From NCBI GenBank assembly GCA_002332755.1, contig DDBO01000236.1, positions 1-18,743 of the forward strand: 18,743 nt of DNA, written 5' to 3'. The notes below the pieces were generated by a model that did not search any database, was not told the origin of the DNA, and saw only the letters and a program-made list of their open reading frames with translations. How positions within the stretch are numbered: position 1 is the first letter of the stretch; the number at the start of each line of letters is the position of its first letter. Source of the stretch: Bacteroidales bacterium UBA2030. GTDB taxonomy: Bacteria > Bacteroidota > Bacteroidia > Bacteroidales > TTA-H9. The position numbers and the translations under genes are program-made. Positions 1 through 6,437 of this stretch are shown one piece after another.

Positions 1-314
1 TCATTCTTGGCACATTGATTTATTTGATAGAAGGTCCTGAAAATGGATTTACAAGCATACCTCAAAGTATCTATTGGACTGTAGTAACCCTAACTACAGT
101 TGGCTATGGTGATATTGTCCCCTCCACCGTTGCTGGTAAAATTTTGGCTACCCTGATGATGCTTCTGGGTTATGCTCTTATTGCCGTTCCCACCGGACTT
201 GTTTCCGTTGAAGTAACGAAGGCAGTGAGGAAAACCCGCCAATGCCTTCACTGCCAGACCCGAAATGAGAACGATGCGGTTTTTTGTAAGAAATGTGGAC
301 ACAAAATTGAATGA
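1..314 (+). CDS. Potassium-channel-like protein, C-terminal part, with zinc ribbon (5' end outside window)
   Basis: The window opens inside this gene; the frame is open from the first complete codon at position 3, so the true start lies upstream. About 20 residues in comes a pore helix followed by the K+ selectivity filter TVGYGD, then a last hydrophobic segment (LATLMMLLGYALIAVPTGLV), the arrangement of the pore and S6 helix of voltage-gated-type (Kv/ion-transport family) channels. After the membrane part a short basic linker leads to a CxxC...CxxC zinc ribbon (CLHC, then CKKC) at the very C-terminus. The protein should sit in the inner membrane and pass K+. The voltage-sensor half cannot be seen, so a two-helix channel is not excluded. 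Its stop codon overlaps the longest possible reading of the next gene by four bases. Confidence 0.88.
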   Translation, partial: ILGTLIYLIEGPENGFTSIPQSIYWTVVTLTTVGYGDIVPSTVAGKILATLMMLLGYALIAVPTGLVSVEVTKAVRKTRQCLHCQTRNENDAVFCKKCGHKIE

Positions 315-385
315 TTTTGAAAAATTTTTTTAAATTGCACCAGGAAAATACAACCCCTTCATATTTAATTGGCCTATCGTTTGCA

Positions 386-1267
386 ATGCAATTTAACTTA
401 TTGATAAAAAGATTTTTTGTGTTTGCTGGCATAATCCTTCTCCCAGGGTTAGTGTCAGCGCAAAAGAATATTGATACCCTTTCCAGGGCAGTGCCCGATA
501 TACGCTCAATTATTGATGAAGATTTTGACAGTGATGAGATAGATGAGCTGATAATGCAGAATTGGGAGACTCAGCAAATCTTCGCCTACCGCGAGGTAAA
601 GGAAATTCCCGATTCAATTTGGTTGTATCTTGTTGATTCTGTACATGGTTTTATTCTTCCCCATGAGGGTAAAGTACTCAATGGGTTTGGGCCCAGAGGC
701 AGGCGTTTTCACAAAGGGGTTGATATAAAACTGAATACTGGCGACCCCGTGAAAGCTGCCTTTGATGGCGTTGTCAGGATTGCTTTGAGTGGACGCCGGG
801 GATTTGGCAAGCTGATTGTGATACGGCATTACAACGGTTTTGAGACTTATTATGCTCATCTGTCGAAAATACTTGTGAAACCGGGTGAGAAGGTTAAGGC
901 CGGCGACCTAATTGGTTTAGGGGGTAGTACAGGTCGTTCGCGTGGACCACACTTGCATTTCGAAATAAGGTATTACGATCAGGCTATAGATCCTGAGAAA
1001 CTGATATGTTTCGAAACTGGCACCCTCAAGCAAGAGTGTGTTTACATGACTCGCGAATTTCTTAAAACCCGTACCCGGCTTACTGCCAAATCAGCTCCGG
1101 GTAATACCGAGGTTGGTGCCCAGGAAAGTTATTATACTGTTCGCAGGGGTGATACATTATCAAAAATTGCCCGAAAATTCGGTACCACTATTGGCTCACT
1201 GGCCCGTCTCAACAATATTCACCCTTCCAAAAAACTCAGAGTGGGCCAAATTATTCGGGTGATTTAA
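386..1267 (+). CDS. Secreted M23 family peptidoglycan endopeptidase with C-terminal LysM domain
   Basis: A likely periplasmic or surface cell-wall hydrolase that cuts peptide cross-links in peptidoglycan. From the ATG at 386 the protein has 293 residues and begins with a signal peptide ending near VSA-Q (residues 1-25). The M23/LytM domain lies at about 90-205. It carries the zinc ligands HKGVD (H109, D113) and HLH (H189, H191), plus the YYAH histidine at 158. A LysM domain for peptidoglycan binding fills about 249-293 (YTVRRGDTLSKIARKFG). The frame also has an ATG at 311 overlapping the upstream stop as ATGA. That start would bury the signal peptide behind 25 extra residues, so 386 is preferred, although 311 would favour translational coupling. 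The last 17 bases overlap the convergent aroE gene. All visible zinc ligands are present, so an active enzyme is expected rather than a degenerate EnvC/NlpD-type activator. Confidence 0.93.
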   Translation: MQFNLLIKRFFVFAGIILLPGLVSAQKNIDTLSRAVPDIRSIIDEDFDSDEIDELIMQNWETQQIFAYREVKEIPDSIWLYLVDSVHGFILPHEGKVLNGFGPRGRRFHKGVDIKLNTGDPVKAAFDGVVRIALSGRRGFGKLIVIRHYNGFETYYAHLSKILVKPGEKVKAGDLIGLGGSTGRSRGPHLHFEIRYYDQAIDPEKLICFETGTLKQECVYMTREFLKTRTRLTAKSAPGNTEVGAQESYYTVRRGDTLSKIARKFGTTIGSLARLNNIHPSKKLRVGQIIRVI

Positions 1268-2015
1268 ACGATTTTTCCCAAAATTCCCAAGCTAAGTCAG
1301 CCTGGCGGTAAAGCATATTCAAACCGTTAACAGTGAGGGCTCCTTTATCTTTCCCCTGTTTTAAAAATAGCGTCTCTTGTGGATTGTAAACAAGATCGTA
1401 CAAAACATGATTGTTGCTCAGTCCTTCGTAGGGAATAGGAGGAAAACTTTCAGTATCAGGATGCATGCCCAAAGGGGTACAGTTAACTATGAGAGTGTAT
1501 TGAGTTAAAATGTGGGGCGTGAGTTCGTTGTAAGTATAACGAATTCCTTCTCGTTTGACTCTTCCAACCAAATCATATTCAATAGAGAGTTTTGAAAGAG
1601 CGTACCTCACAGCCTTCGATGCTCCACCACTTCCCAAAATCAATGTGCGTATAGGTTGCATTTTAATCAAGTCCTGAATTGTCTCCTCAAAAGCCAGAGC
1701 ATCAGTATTGTGGCCGATAAGAACTGTTTTTCCCCTTTTTCTATGGACTGCAACCGTATTAACTGCACCTATTTCGATTGCTTCTACAGTTAGGTCATCT
1801 AAATAAGGGATAATGGCTTCCTTATAGGGTATGGTGACATTGAAACCCAGCAGATTGGGCACATTCACAAGTAATTGGTAGAGTTCTTTCAGGTCTTTTA
1901 ATGGAAAAAGGCGGTATTCGAAATCGCTAATCCCTGCATGTGCAAATTTACGTGAGAAGTATTCCGGAGAAAATGAGTGCTCAAGAGGAAAGCCGATGAG
2001 ACCTAAAATGTTCAT
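1251..2015 (-). CDS. aroE: Shikimate 5-dehydrogenase
   Basis: Reduces 3-dehydroshikimate to shikimate with NADPH in the cytoplasmic pathway to chorismate and aromatic amino acids. The protein has 254 residues, slightly short of the usual 270-290. The substrate-binding motif is EHSFSP near residue 12. The catalytic lysine is in NVTIPYK (K65), and the catalytic aspartate is in GHNTD (D105). The nucleotide-binding loop is GSGGASKA (about 128-135), a variant of the commoner GAGGA. Downstream come NCTPLGM and DLVYNP, and the C-terminal GLNMLYRQA motif. It is the last gene of a minus-strand run, starting 3 bases after the stop of the YqaA-like gene, so it is almost certainly co-transcribed with it. 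Its stop lies inside the convergent M23 gene. All key residues are present; identification is firm. Confidence 0.96.
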   Translation of the reverse strand: MNILGLIGFPLEHSFSPEYFSRKFAHAGISDFEYRLFPLKDLKELYQLLVNVPNLLGFNVTIPYKEAIIPYLDDLTVEAIEIGAVNTVAVHRKRGKTVLIGHNTDALAFEETIQDLIKMQPIRTLILGSGGASKAVRYALSKLSIEYDLVGRVKREGIRYTYNELTPHILTQYTLIVNCTPLGMHPDTESFPPIPYEGLSNNHVLYDLVYNPQETLFLKQGKDKGALTVNGLNMLYRQADLAWEFWEKSFKSPE

Positions 2016-2018
2016 ACA

Positions 2019-2633
2019 TTAAACAGCATATTTCAAAATGACAAATCCTCCAATCAAGAGGACTGTGAATCCCCAGGCTAACCAATTAAAATATTTGTCA
2101 ATGAATGATTTAATTTGCGGACCATATTTCCAGATAAGCCATGCAACCAGAAAAAACCTGGCCCCCCTGCTTAACGCTGAGGCTAAGATAAGCATGAGAA
2201 AACTGATATTAAAGGCTCCTGCACTTATGGTAAATACCTTATAGGGAATAGGAGTAAATCCTGCCGTGAAGATGGCCAAAAAATCCCATTCATTGTAAAT
2301 AGCTGATACTCTGTTGAAGAGTTCATGCGTAAACCCTGGAATATTATCAAAGAAAAAGTTGGCAAACCCGGTAAATTGATTATCAGTTGTCCACCATAAA
2401 AAATGACCAATGGCATACCCAGCCATTCCTCCTAAAACAGATGCCAAAGTGCAATTGAAGGCAAAACGGAAGGCCTTGGCTTGAGAGCCTAAAACAAGTG
2501 CAATCAGTAAAGGATCTGGGGGAATCGGGAAAAAAGATGCTTCTGCAAATGCCAAGATAAATAAAGCCGGCGCTCCGTAAGGGGTTTCAGCCCAATGAAG
2601 AACCCATTCGTATAATTTTTTAAAAATTCCCAT
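2019..2633 (-). CDS. YqaA-family (VTT/DedA-like) inner-membrane protein
   Basis: A 204-residue multi-spanning membrane protein of the YqaA branch of the VTT (DedA/SNARE-associated) superfamily. Members are implicated in membrane homeostasis and lipid or ion movement, but the exact substrate here is unknown. Visible hallmarks are the acidic residue and proline-rich re-entrant motif EASFFPIPPDPLL near residue 30, a glycine-rich helix (SVLGGMAGYAIGHFLWW), a second re-entrant-like segment TPIPYKVFTISAGAF near 126, and the conserved arginines in SRGARFF. A final hydrophobic helix ends the protein. The gene sits 27 bases after the TPR gene and 3 bases before aroE, consistent with one transcript. 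No signal peptide is present beyond the first membrane segment. Confidence 0.88.
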   Translation of the reverse strand: MGIFKKLYEWVLHWAETPYGAPALFILAFAEASFFPIPPDPLLIALVLGSQAKAFRFAFNCTLASVLGGMAGYAIGHFLWWTTDNQFTGFANFFFDNIPGFTHELFNRVSAIYNEWDFLAIFTAGFTPIPYKVFTISAGAFNISFLMLILASALSRGARFFLVAWLIWKYGPQIKSFIDKYFNWLAWGFTVLLIGGFVILKYAV

Positions 2634-2660
2634 TTTTTTGTTGATTATGAATACTTTAGT

Positions 2661-4079
2661 TTAGGATTTTTGACCACTGTCATCCATATTCAGGGCAAGA
2701 TATTCAACCACATCCGGATAGTCTCTCATTTTAGGGAAGTAATCGAGGATTTCATTTTTGAGAGAAGGATTGGCCTCTAATCCCTGCTGAAGCCTTACCA
2801 ATGCTTCATTTCTTCGCCCCATCACGCGAAGCAAGTATGCTAGTGCTAAATGTGTAAAATCATCCCATTTATCCGTTTTTTCTGTGGAGAGTAAAAATGT
2901 AACAGCCTCATCCTCAAATGCTCCTTGCACGGCAACCTGAGATATTTTAATCAGAATGTCCTGGTTGTTATTCGATAGTTCTATTGCCCTTTTCAAATCT
3001 ATGTAGGCGTTACGATACTCCTGCAAATTGGTATATAATTCTGACCTAAAACTGAAATAGGTTGGATTGTAGGGATCAATCTTAATGGCTTTGTTAATTC
3101 TTCTTAGGGCAAATCTGGTTTTTCCCGACAATCCATCGCAAACTGCCAAACCATACCAACCTTCGGCTAATTGGTCATCAAGTTTGAGCGCTTGGGTGAA
3201 ATATTCTCTGGCCTTCTCTGGTTCGATAAGGTTAATGTAGCAATCACCTATATAGCAATAGGTTAAGGCATCCGGGTCTTCCATTTTCATTACATCCTTA
3301 TAAACCGCAATGGCTTGCTCGTACATCTCCGCATGATAGTAGGAGTTGGCTTTGTTGAAATAAGCAGCGGTATTTGAAGGATCTATCGTAATAACAAAGT
3401 CGAAGGCTTCTATACTTTTCTCATAAAGGCCATACTTGCTGTACATCAGGCCAAGACTAAACCAGCCCTGAATAGACCAGGGATGGCTTGTTAGAAATTT
3501 TTGAAAGGTCTCAATTCCTTCTTCCAGTCGGTCAGTTATTTCAAAACAAAAGCTTAATTCGTTGACAATATCTTCATCGTCAGGTTCCAGTTCGAGTGCA
3601 ATCAAAAGTACTCTGATGGCGCTGTCGTAATCGGCTAACTTCTGGTATTCATAGGAAATTGTCATGTAAATCTCCACAGGGTCATCCGCATACTCTAAAG
3701 CCTTATTAAATTCTGCTATTGCTTCCTGGTGTTTGTCTAATTTACTATAAATGGTTCCCCGGGTGTAATAAACCTCTGAATTCTGGGGTTCCATGCTTTC
3801 AACCTTGGCCAGAATATCCATAGCTGCATGCTCTTTATTGATGGCAGCCAGATACTGAGCATGCTTAAGCAGAAATACATTCTCATAAGGGAATTGCCTG
3901 CGGGCTTCTTCTATGGCCAGTTTGGCTTTTTTTACGTCGCCTGTATCGAGGTAAAAATTAATTATTTCTTCAAACTCTTCAGTGTCGAAAAATAGGGAGG
4001 TGTGGTCCGACAACATTTGTTCGAATCGTTCCAACAGGTCAAAAAAGGAAAAGTCGTTATCGTTGAAATCTTCGCTCAT
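2661..4079 (-). CDS. Tetratricopeptide-repeat protein
   Basis: A 472-residue acidic protein built almost wholly of tetratricopeptide repeats. About ten degenerate 34-residue helix pairs run from roughly residue 60 to 445; the clearest are those around EVYYTRGTIYSKLDKHQEAI, WFSLGLMYSKYGLYEKSIEA and AAYFNKANSYYHAEMYEQAI. The N-terminus (SEDFNDNDFSFFDLLERFEQML) is acidic and has no signal peptide or membrane segment, so the protein is probably cytoplasmic and acts as a protein-protein scaffold; the partner cannot be read from the sequence. It is the first gene of the minus-strand run that continues through the YqaA-like gene to aroE. A -7 element TAAGTTTG lies about 20 bases upstream of its ATG. 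The TPR assignment is secure; function is unknown. Confidence 0.9.
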   Translation of the reverse strand: MSEDFNDNDFSFFDLLERFEQMLSDHTSLFFDTEEFEEIINFYLDTGDVKKAKLAIEEARRQFPYENVFLLKHAQYLAAINKEHAAMDILAKVESMEPQNSEVYYTRGTIYSKLDKHQEAIAEFNKALEYADDPVEIYMTISYEYQKLADYDSAIRVLLIALELEPDDEDIVNELSFCFEITDRLEEGIETFQKFLTSHPWSIQGWFSLGLMYSKYGLYEKSIEAFDFVITIDPSNTAAYFNKANSYYHAEMYEQAIAVYKDVMKMEDPDALTYCYIGDCYINLIEPEKAREYFTQALKLDDQLAEGWYGLAVCDGLSGKTRFALRRINKAIKIDPYNPTYFSFRSELYTNLQEYRNAYIDLKRAIELSNNNQDILIKISQVAVQGAFEDEAVTFLLSTEKTDKWDDFTHLALAYLLRVMGRRNEALVRLQQGLEANPSLKNEILDYFPKMRDYPDVVEYLALNMDDSGQKS

Positions 4080-4099
4080 ATTCTCTTAAAAACTGAATG

Positions 4100-4107
4100 C
4101 AAACTTA
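4100..4107 (-). promoter_or_regulatory. Bacteroidota -7 promoter element for the TPR-yqaA-aroE run
   Basis: On the minus strand this reads TAAGTTTG, an exact match to the Bacteroidota primary-sigma -7 element TAnnTTTG, 20 bases upstream of the TPR gene's ATG at 4079. No convincing TTTG -33 box is found at the expected spacing, so the call rests on the -7 match and position. Confidence 0.5.
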
Positions 4108-4198
4108 CTCAAATTTTTACGACCTCAGGCCCGATTTTTTGTTTTCTGTGTATAAATTTCTTTAAATCAATAATTTATTATTTATGATTAGAGACAAT

Positions 4199-4215
4199 AT
4201 AAATTCGGAATTTAT
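4199..4215. promoter_or_regulatory. Perfect 17-nt palindrome, candidate Rrf2 operator
   Basis: The sequence is ATAAATTC-G-GAATTTAT, two perfect 8-base arms around a single central G. It abuts, and by one base overlaps, the TTTG (4215-4218) that serves as the predicted -33 box of the first Rrf2 gene. Rrf2-family dimers bind AT-rich inverted repeats near promoters, so an autoregulatory operator is plausible. That role is inferred from position and symmetry only. Confidence 0.5.
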
Positions 4216-4246
4216 TTGCCGGAATGCCTAAATTAGTTGAACTTTG
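4215..4246 (+). promoter_or_regulatory. Predicted promoter of the first Rrf2 gene
   Basis: A -33 box TTTG at 4215-4218 is followed after 20 bases by GAACTTTG at 4239-4246, which matches the Bacteroidota -7 consensus TAnnTTTG except for the first base. Spacing is as expected for the phylum's primary sigma factor. The start codon follows 30 bases downstream at 4277. Confidence 0.5.
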
Positions 4247-4276
4247 CAAAAAAAACAGACCGGATAATAACTATCA

Positions 4277-4675
4277 ATGAGTAGGATTGTCACAATATCA
4301 GAGGCTGCATCGCTGGCTATACACGCAATGGTGCTTATAGCCCGGAGCGAGCAATCGTTAAACGTTACACATATTGCGCAACAGATAGGAGCTTCGCGCA
4401 ACCACCTGGCTAAAGTGATGCAACGATTGGTGAAAGATGGCTTTGTGAAATCTACCCGTGGCCCGGCCGGCGGATTTGTCTTAAATAAAAAACCCGAGGA
4501 AATAACGTTGCTCAGCATCTACGAAAGCATTGAAGGTACTATTGAACTGAGCGGCTGCCCGCTCGACCATAAAATTTGTGCCATCGGGCAATGTTTGATG
4601 GATGGCGTCATAGGAGAAGCAACAGCTTTGTTAATCAATCATTTTGCCCGAAAAAAACTGAGCGACCTTCTTTAA
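4277..4675 (+). CDS. Rrf2-family transcriptional regulator with putative Fe-S ligands (first copy)
   Basis: A 132-residue DNA-binding regulator. The winged helix-turn-helix spans about residues 5-70, with the Rrf2 signature in which a recognition region (SRNHLAKVMQRLVKDGFVKS) is followed by the wing RGPAGGFVL. A dimerisation helix (ITLLSIYESIEG) comes next. The likely Fe-S loop has C94, H98, C101 and C106. NsrR and IscR also use three cysteines over a comparable span in this region, so a [2Fe-2S] or [4Fe-4S] sensor of NO, redox state or cluster supply is a reasonable inference. E9 in the first helix sits near the position where NsrR supplies an acidic ligand from the partner subunit. The gene has its own predicted promoter with an overlapping palindrome. 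It precedes a second Rrf2 gene with matching cysteine numbering. The protein is not close enough to any characterised member to name. Confidence 0.9.
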   Translation: MSRIVTISEAASLAIHAMVLIARSEQSLNVTHIAQQIGASRNHLAKVMQRLVKDGFVKSTRGPAGGFVLNKKPEEITLLSIYESIEGTIELSGCPLDHKICAIGQCLMDGVIGEATALLINHFARKKLSDLL

Positions 4676-4722
4676 ATTTTCTTTTTTTTTCTTATTAAAC
4701 TTTTTCTTTAAAAAAATGTTTG

Positions 4723-4730
4723 TATATTTG
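4723..4730 (+). promoter_or_regulatory. Predicted -7 promoter element of the second Rrf2 gene and redox operon
   Basis: TATATTTG is an exact match to TAnnTTTG, 31 bases upstream of the ATG at 4762. The upstream stretch is a T/A-rich tract with only a weak -33 candidate (CTTT at 4700-4703). It lies in the 86-base gap between the two Rrf2 genes and would drive the second regulator and the ferredoxin-to-DUF2249 genes. Confidence 0.55.
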
Positions 4731-4731
4731 C

Positions 4732-4752
4732 GTATTAAAATACCAAAATACC
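4732..4752. promoter_or_regulatory. Inverted repeat plus tandem octamer next to the -7 element, candidate operator
   Basis: Immediately downstream of the -7 element are an inverted repeat GTATT-AA-AATAC (4732-4743) and a head-to-tail duplication of AAAATACC (4737-4744 and 4745-4752). The site covers the expected transcription start, where a bound Rrf2 dimer would block initiation. Symmetry and position are seen in the sequence; binding is inferred. Confidence 0.35.
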
Positions 4753-4761
4753 TTTATTGGG

Positions 4762-5199
4762 ATGTCCGGGATTTTTCACATATCCGAAGCAGCAAGCATA
4801 GCCATGCATACTATGGCTTGTATAGCCCTTACCGGGCGAAAATTACGGGCTCATGAACTGGGCAAAATAACCGGATTTTCTAAGAGCCACATTGCTAAAG
4901 TACTCTCCATGTTGGTTAGAGCCGGACTATTGGAATCGGAGCGGGGACCGCAGGGTGGCTTTCATTTGGCACGTGCTGCTTCTTCTATATCATTATTAGA
5001 GGTTTACGAAGCTGTTGAGGGCAGATTGGATGTTGACCCCTGCCATGTGCCTTGTCCGTTTTGTGAGGATGTAGGTTGCTTAACTGGCGGATTAGCTCCA
5101 AGATTTAACAGGGAGTTTAAATCTTATATGTCTGCACGAAAACTATCTGATATTCAAAGTAATAAAATAAATATTGAACCCCAAAATTGTACTCTATGA
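4762..5199 (+). CDS. Rrf2-family transcriptional regulator with putative Fe-S ligands (second copy)
   Basis: A 145-residue paralogue of the preceding gene, sharing SEAAS at residues 8-12, the HIAKVL recognition-helix core and the wing RGPQGGFHL. Its cysteine loop has C94, C98, C101 and C106, the same numbering as the first copy except that residue 98 is Cys instead of His, giving a possible all-cysteine Fe-S or metal site. The frame extends upstream to 4720, but that would add 14 residues and overlap the promoter. The ATG at 4762 gives an N-terminus that aligns with the first copy and is chosen. Its stop overlaps the ATG of the ferredoxin-like gene (ATGA), so the two are translationally coupled. 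This makes it the likely local regulator of the downstream genes and probably of itself. Confidence 0.9.
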   Translation: MSGIFHISEAASIAMHTMACIALTGRKLRAHELGKITGFSKSHIAKVLSMLVRAGLLESERGPQGGFHLARAASSISLLEVYEAVEGRLDVDPCHVPCPFCEDVGCLTGGLAPRFNREFKSYMSARKLSDIQSNKINIEPQNCTL

Positions 5200-6071
5200 A
5201 AAGGCAAATTATTCAAATTGATGAAGCAAAATGTAACGGGTGTGGACTATGTATTCCTAATTGCCATGAAGGGGCTCTTCAACTCATAGATGGAAAAGCC
5301 CGATTGGTAAGCGATTTATTTTGTGATGGTCTGGGGGCTTGCATCGGGCGTTGCCCTGAAGGTGCTATTACCATCATCGAACGTGAGGCAGAGCCTTATG
5401 ATGAAATTAAGGTAATGGAAAGCATCATCCCCAAAGGGCGTAACACGATTTTAGCCCATCTTGAACATCTTAAGGAACATGGAGAAGAAGAATACTTAGC
5501 CCAGGCTATCGCATTTTTAAAGGAAAACAAGGTAGATCTATCCCCAGGTGCATCACCTCATACCAGTCCTTTGAAGCCCGCTGCACATCAGTTACATCAG
5601 CATGTTGGAGGTTGTCCGGGGTCAGCTATGCGCGATTTTCTGGCAAATAGCTCTCAGCCATCAGCCCAATATACTGAAACTTATTCAGAATTGAGGCAAT
5701 GGCCGGTACAGCTTCATTTGCTCAACCCTGCTGCTTCTTATCTGCGGGGTGCCGACCTGGTGCTTGCTGCTGATTGTGTGGCCTTCTCGATGGGCAATTT
5801 TCACCATCATTATCTAAAAGGAAAAAGTTTGGCCATAGCATGTCCTAAGCTTGATAGCGGAAAGGAGATTTATGTTGAAAAATTGGCTTCGATGGTTCGG
5901 GATGCTGGGATCAATACGATTACAGTTGTTATGATGGAAGTGCCTTGTTGTGGTGGATTATTACACTTGGCTCAATTAGCGATGCAAAAAGCCGGGAAAA
6001 GAATACCCCTGAAAAAGGCTATCATAAGCGTACAGGGTGAGGTATTGGAAGAAAACTGGTTATTAAATTAA
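5196..6071 (+). CDS. Dicluster-ferredoxin-like protein with cysteine-rich C-terminal domain
   Basis: A 291-residue cytoplasmic iron-sulfur protein. Residues 1-60 form a bacterial-type ferredoxin fold. The first motif is CNGCGLCIPNC (C13, C16, C19, C23) and the second is CDGLGACIGRCPEGA (C43, C49, C53), which has one cysteine fewer than a standard second [4Fe-4S] motif. The C-terminal half (about 135-285) has spaced cysteines in GGCPGS (C140), ADC (C194), ACPKLD (C216) and PCCGG (C251, C252), which look like a further metal or redox site of unknown role. The ATG at 5196 is used because it overlaps the preceding stop as ATGA; a longer reading from 5187 adds only three residues. Position directly behind an Rrf2 gene suggests an electron-transfer or Fe-S-related stress function. 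I do not know a characterised homologue, so no symbol is given. Confidence 0.88.
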   Translation: MKRQIIQIDEAKCNGCGLCIPNCHEGALQLIDGKARLVSDLFCDGLGACIGRCPEGAITIIEREAEPYDEIKVMESIIPKGRNTILAHLEHLKEHGEEEYLAQAIAFLKENKVDLSPGASPHTSPLKPAAHQLHQHVGGCPGSAMRDFLANSSQPSAQYTETYSELRQWPVQLHLLNPAASYLRGADLVLAADCVAFSMGNFHHHYLKGKSLAIACPKLDSGKEIYVEKLASMVRDAGINTITVVMMEVPCCGGLLHLAQLAMQKAGKRIPLKKAIISVQGEVLEENWLLN

Positions 6072-6094
6072 TAAACTTTTAAATCTTTATTGTT

Positions 6095-6424
6095 ATGGAA
6101 AAGAAAACTTTTGAAGCAGCTTCCATATTTGAGTGGAATCATTGCGTAGATTATTCTTCAGATGGAATTGTCAGCAAACGCGTAATTGACCGACCTACAG
6201 GCAATGTTTCTCTTTTTGCCTTCGATGAGGGCCAACGCTTAAGCGAACATTCTGCTCCTTTTGATGCTTTGGTTCAAGTGACCGAAGGTGAAGCACAAAT
6301 AATAATAGGCGGGGTACCGTACATCCTCCAGCAAGGGCAATGTATTATAATGCCGGCCAATATTCCACATGCTGTTAATGCACTTTCCCGTTTTAAGATG
6401 GTTTTAACCATGATTAAAGGTTAA
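6095..6424 (+). CDS. Small single-domain cupin protein
   Basis: A 109-residue single-domain cupin. The beta-barrel core is seen in VSLFAFDEGQRLSEHSAPFD (residues 38-57), followed by LVQVTEGEAQIIIGG and the second motif GQCIIMPANIPHAV (81-94). H52 and H92 are plausible metal ligands. The second histidine of the classical HxH is absent (EHSAPF), so metal binding, if any, is non-standard. It lies 23 bases after the ferredoxin-like gene and 13 bases before the DUF438 gene, inside the same apparent operon. Cupins of this kind are often small-molecule binders, but the ligand cannot be read from the sequence. Confidence 0.85.
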   Translation: MEKKTFEAASIFEWNHCVDYSSDGIVSKRVIDRPTGNVSLFAFDEGQRLSEHSAPFDALVQVTEGEAQIIIGGVPYILQQGQCIIMPANIPHAVNALSRFKMVLTMIKG

Positions 6425-6430
6425 GGGAGG
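6425..6430 (+). promoter_or_regulatory. Strong Shine-Dalgarno sequence of the DUF438 gene
   Basis: GGGAGG lies immediately after the cupin stop codon, 7 bases before the ATG at 6438. Shine-Dalgarno sites are uncommon in this window and generally weak in Bacteroidota, so this one stands out and fixes the start. Confidence 0.55.
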
Positions 6431-6437
6431 AAAGGTT

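Noticed and set aside
375..383. TATCGTTTG as a promoter for the M23 gene
   Set aside because: The spacer between TA and TTTG is three bases rather than two, and the element would end two bases before the start codon.
311..385. Longer start for the M23 peptidase at the ATGA overlap
   Set aside because: It would place 25 residues ahead of a clean signal peptide. It is kept only as an alternative.
4228..4518. Open frame of 96 codons antisense to the first Rrf2 gene
   Set aside because: It covers the Rrf2 coding region and promoter; the plus-strand protein is clearly real and the antisense translation is cysteine-rich noise.
4676..4722. T-rich tract after the first Rrf2 gene as a terminator
   Set aside because: There are T runs but no stem ahead of them. 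It may simply be the AT-rich upstream part of the next promoter.
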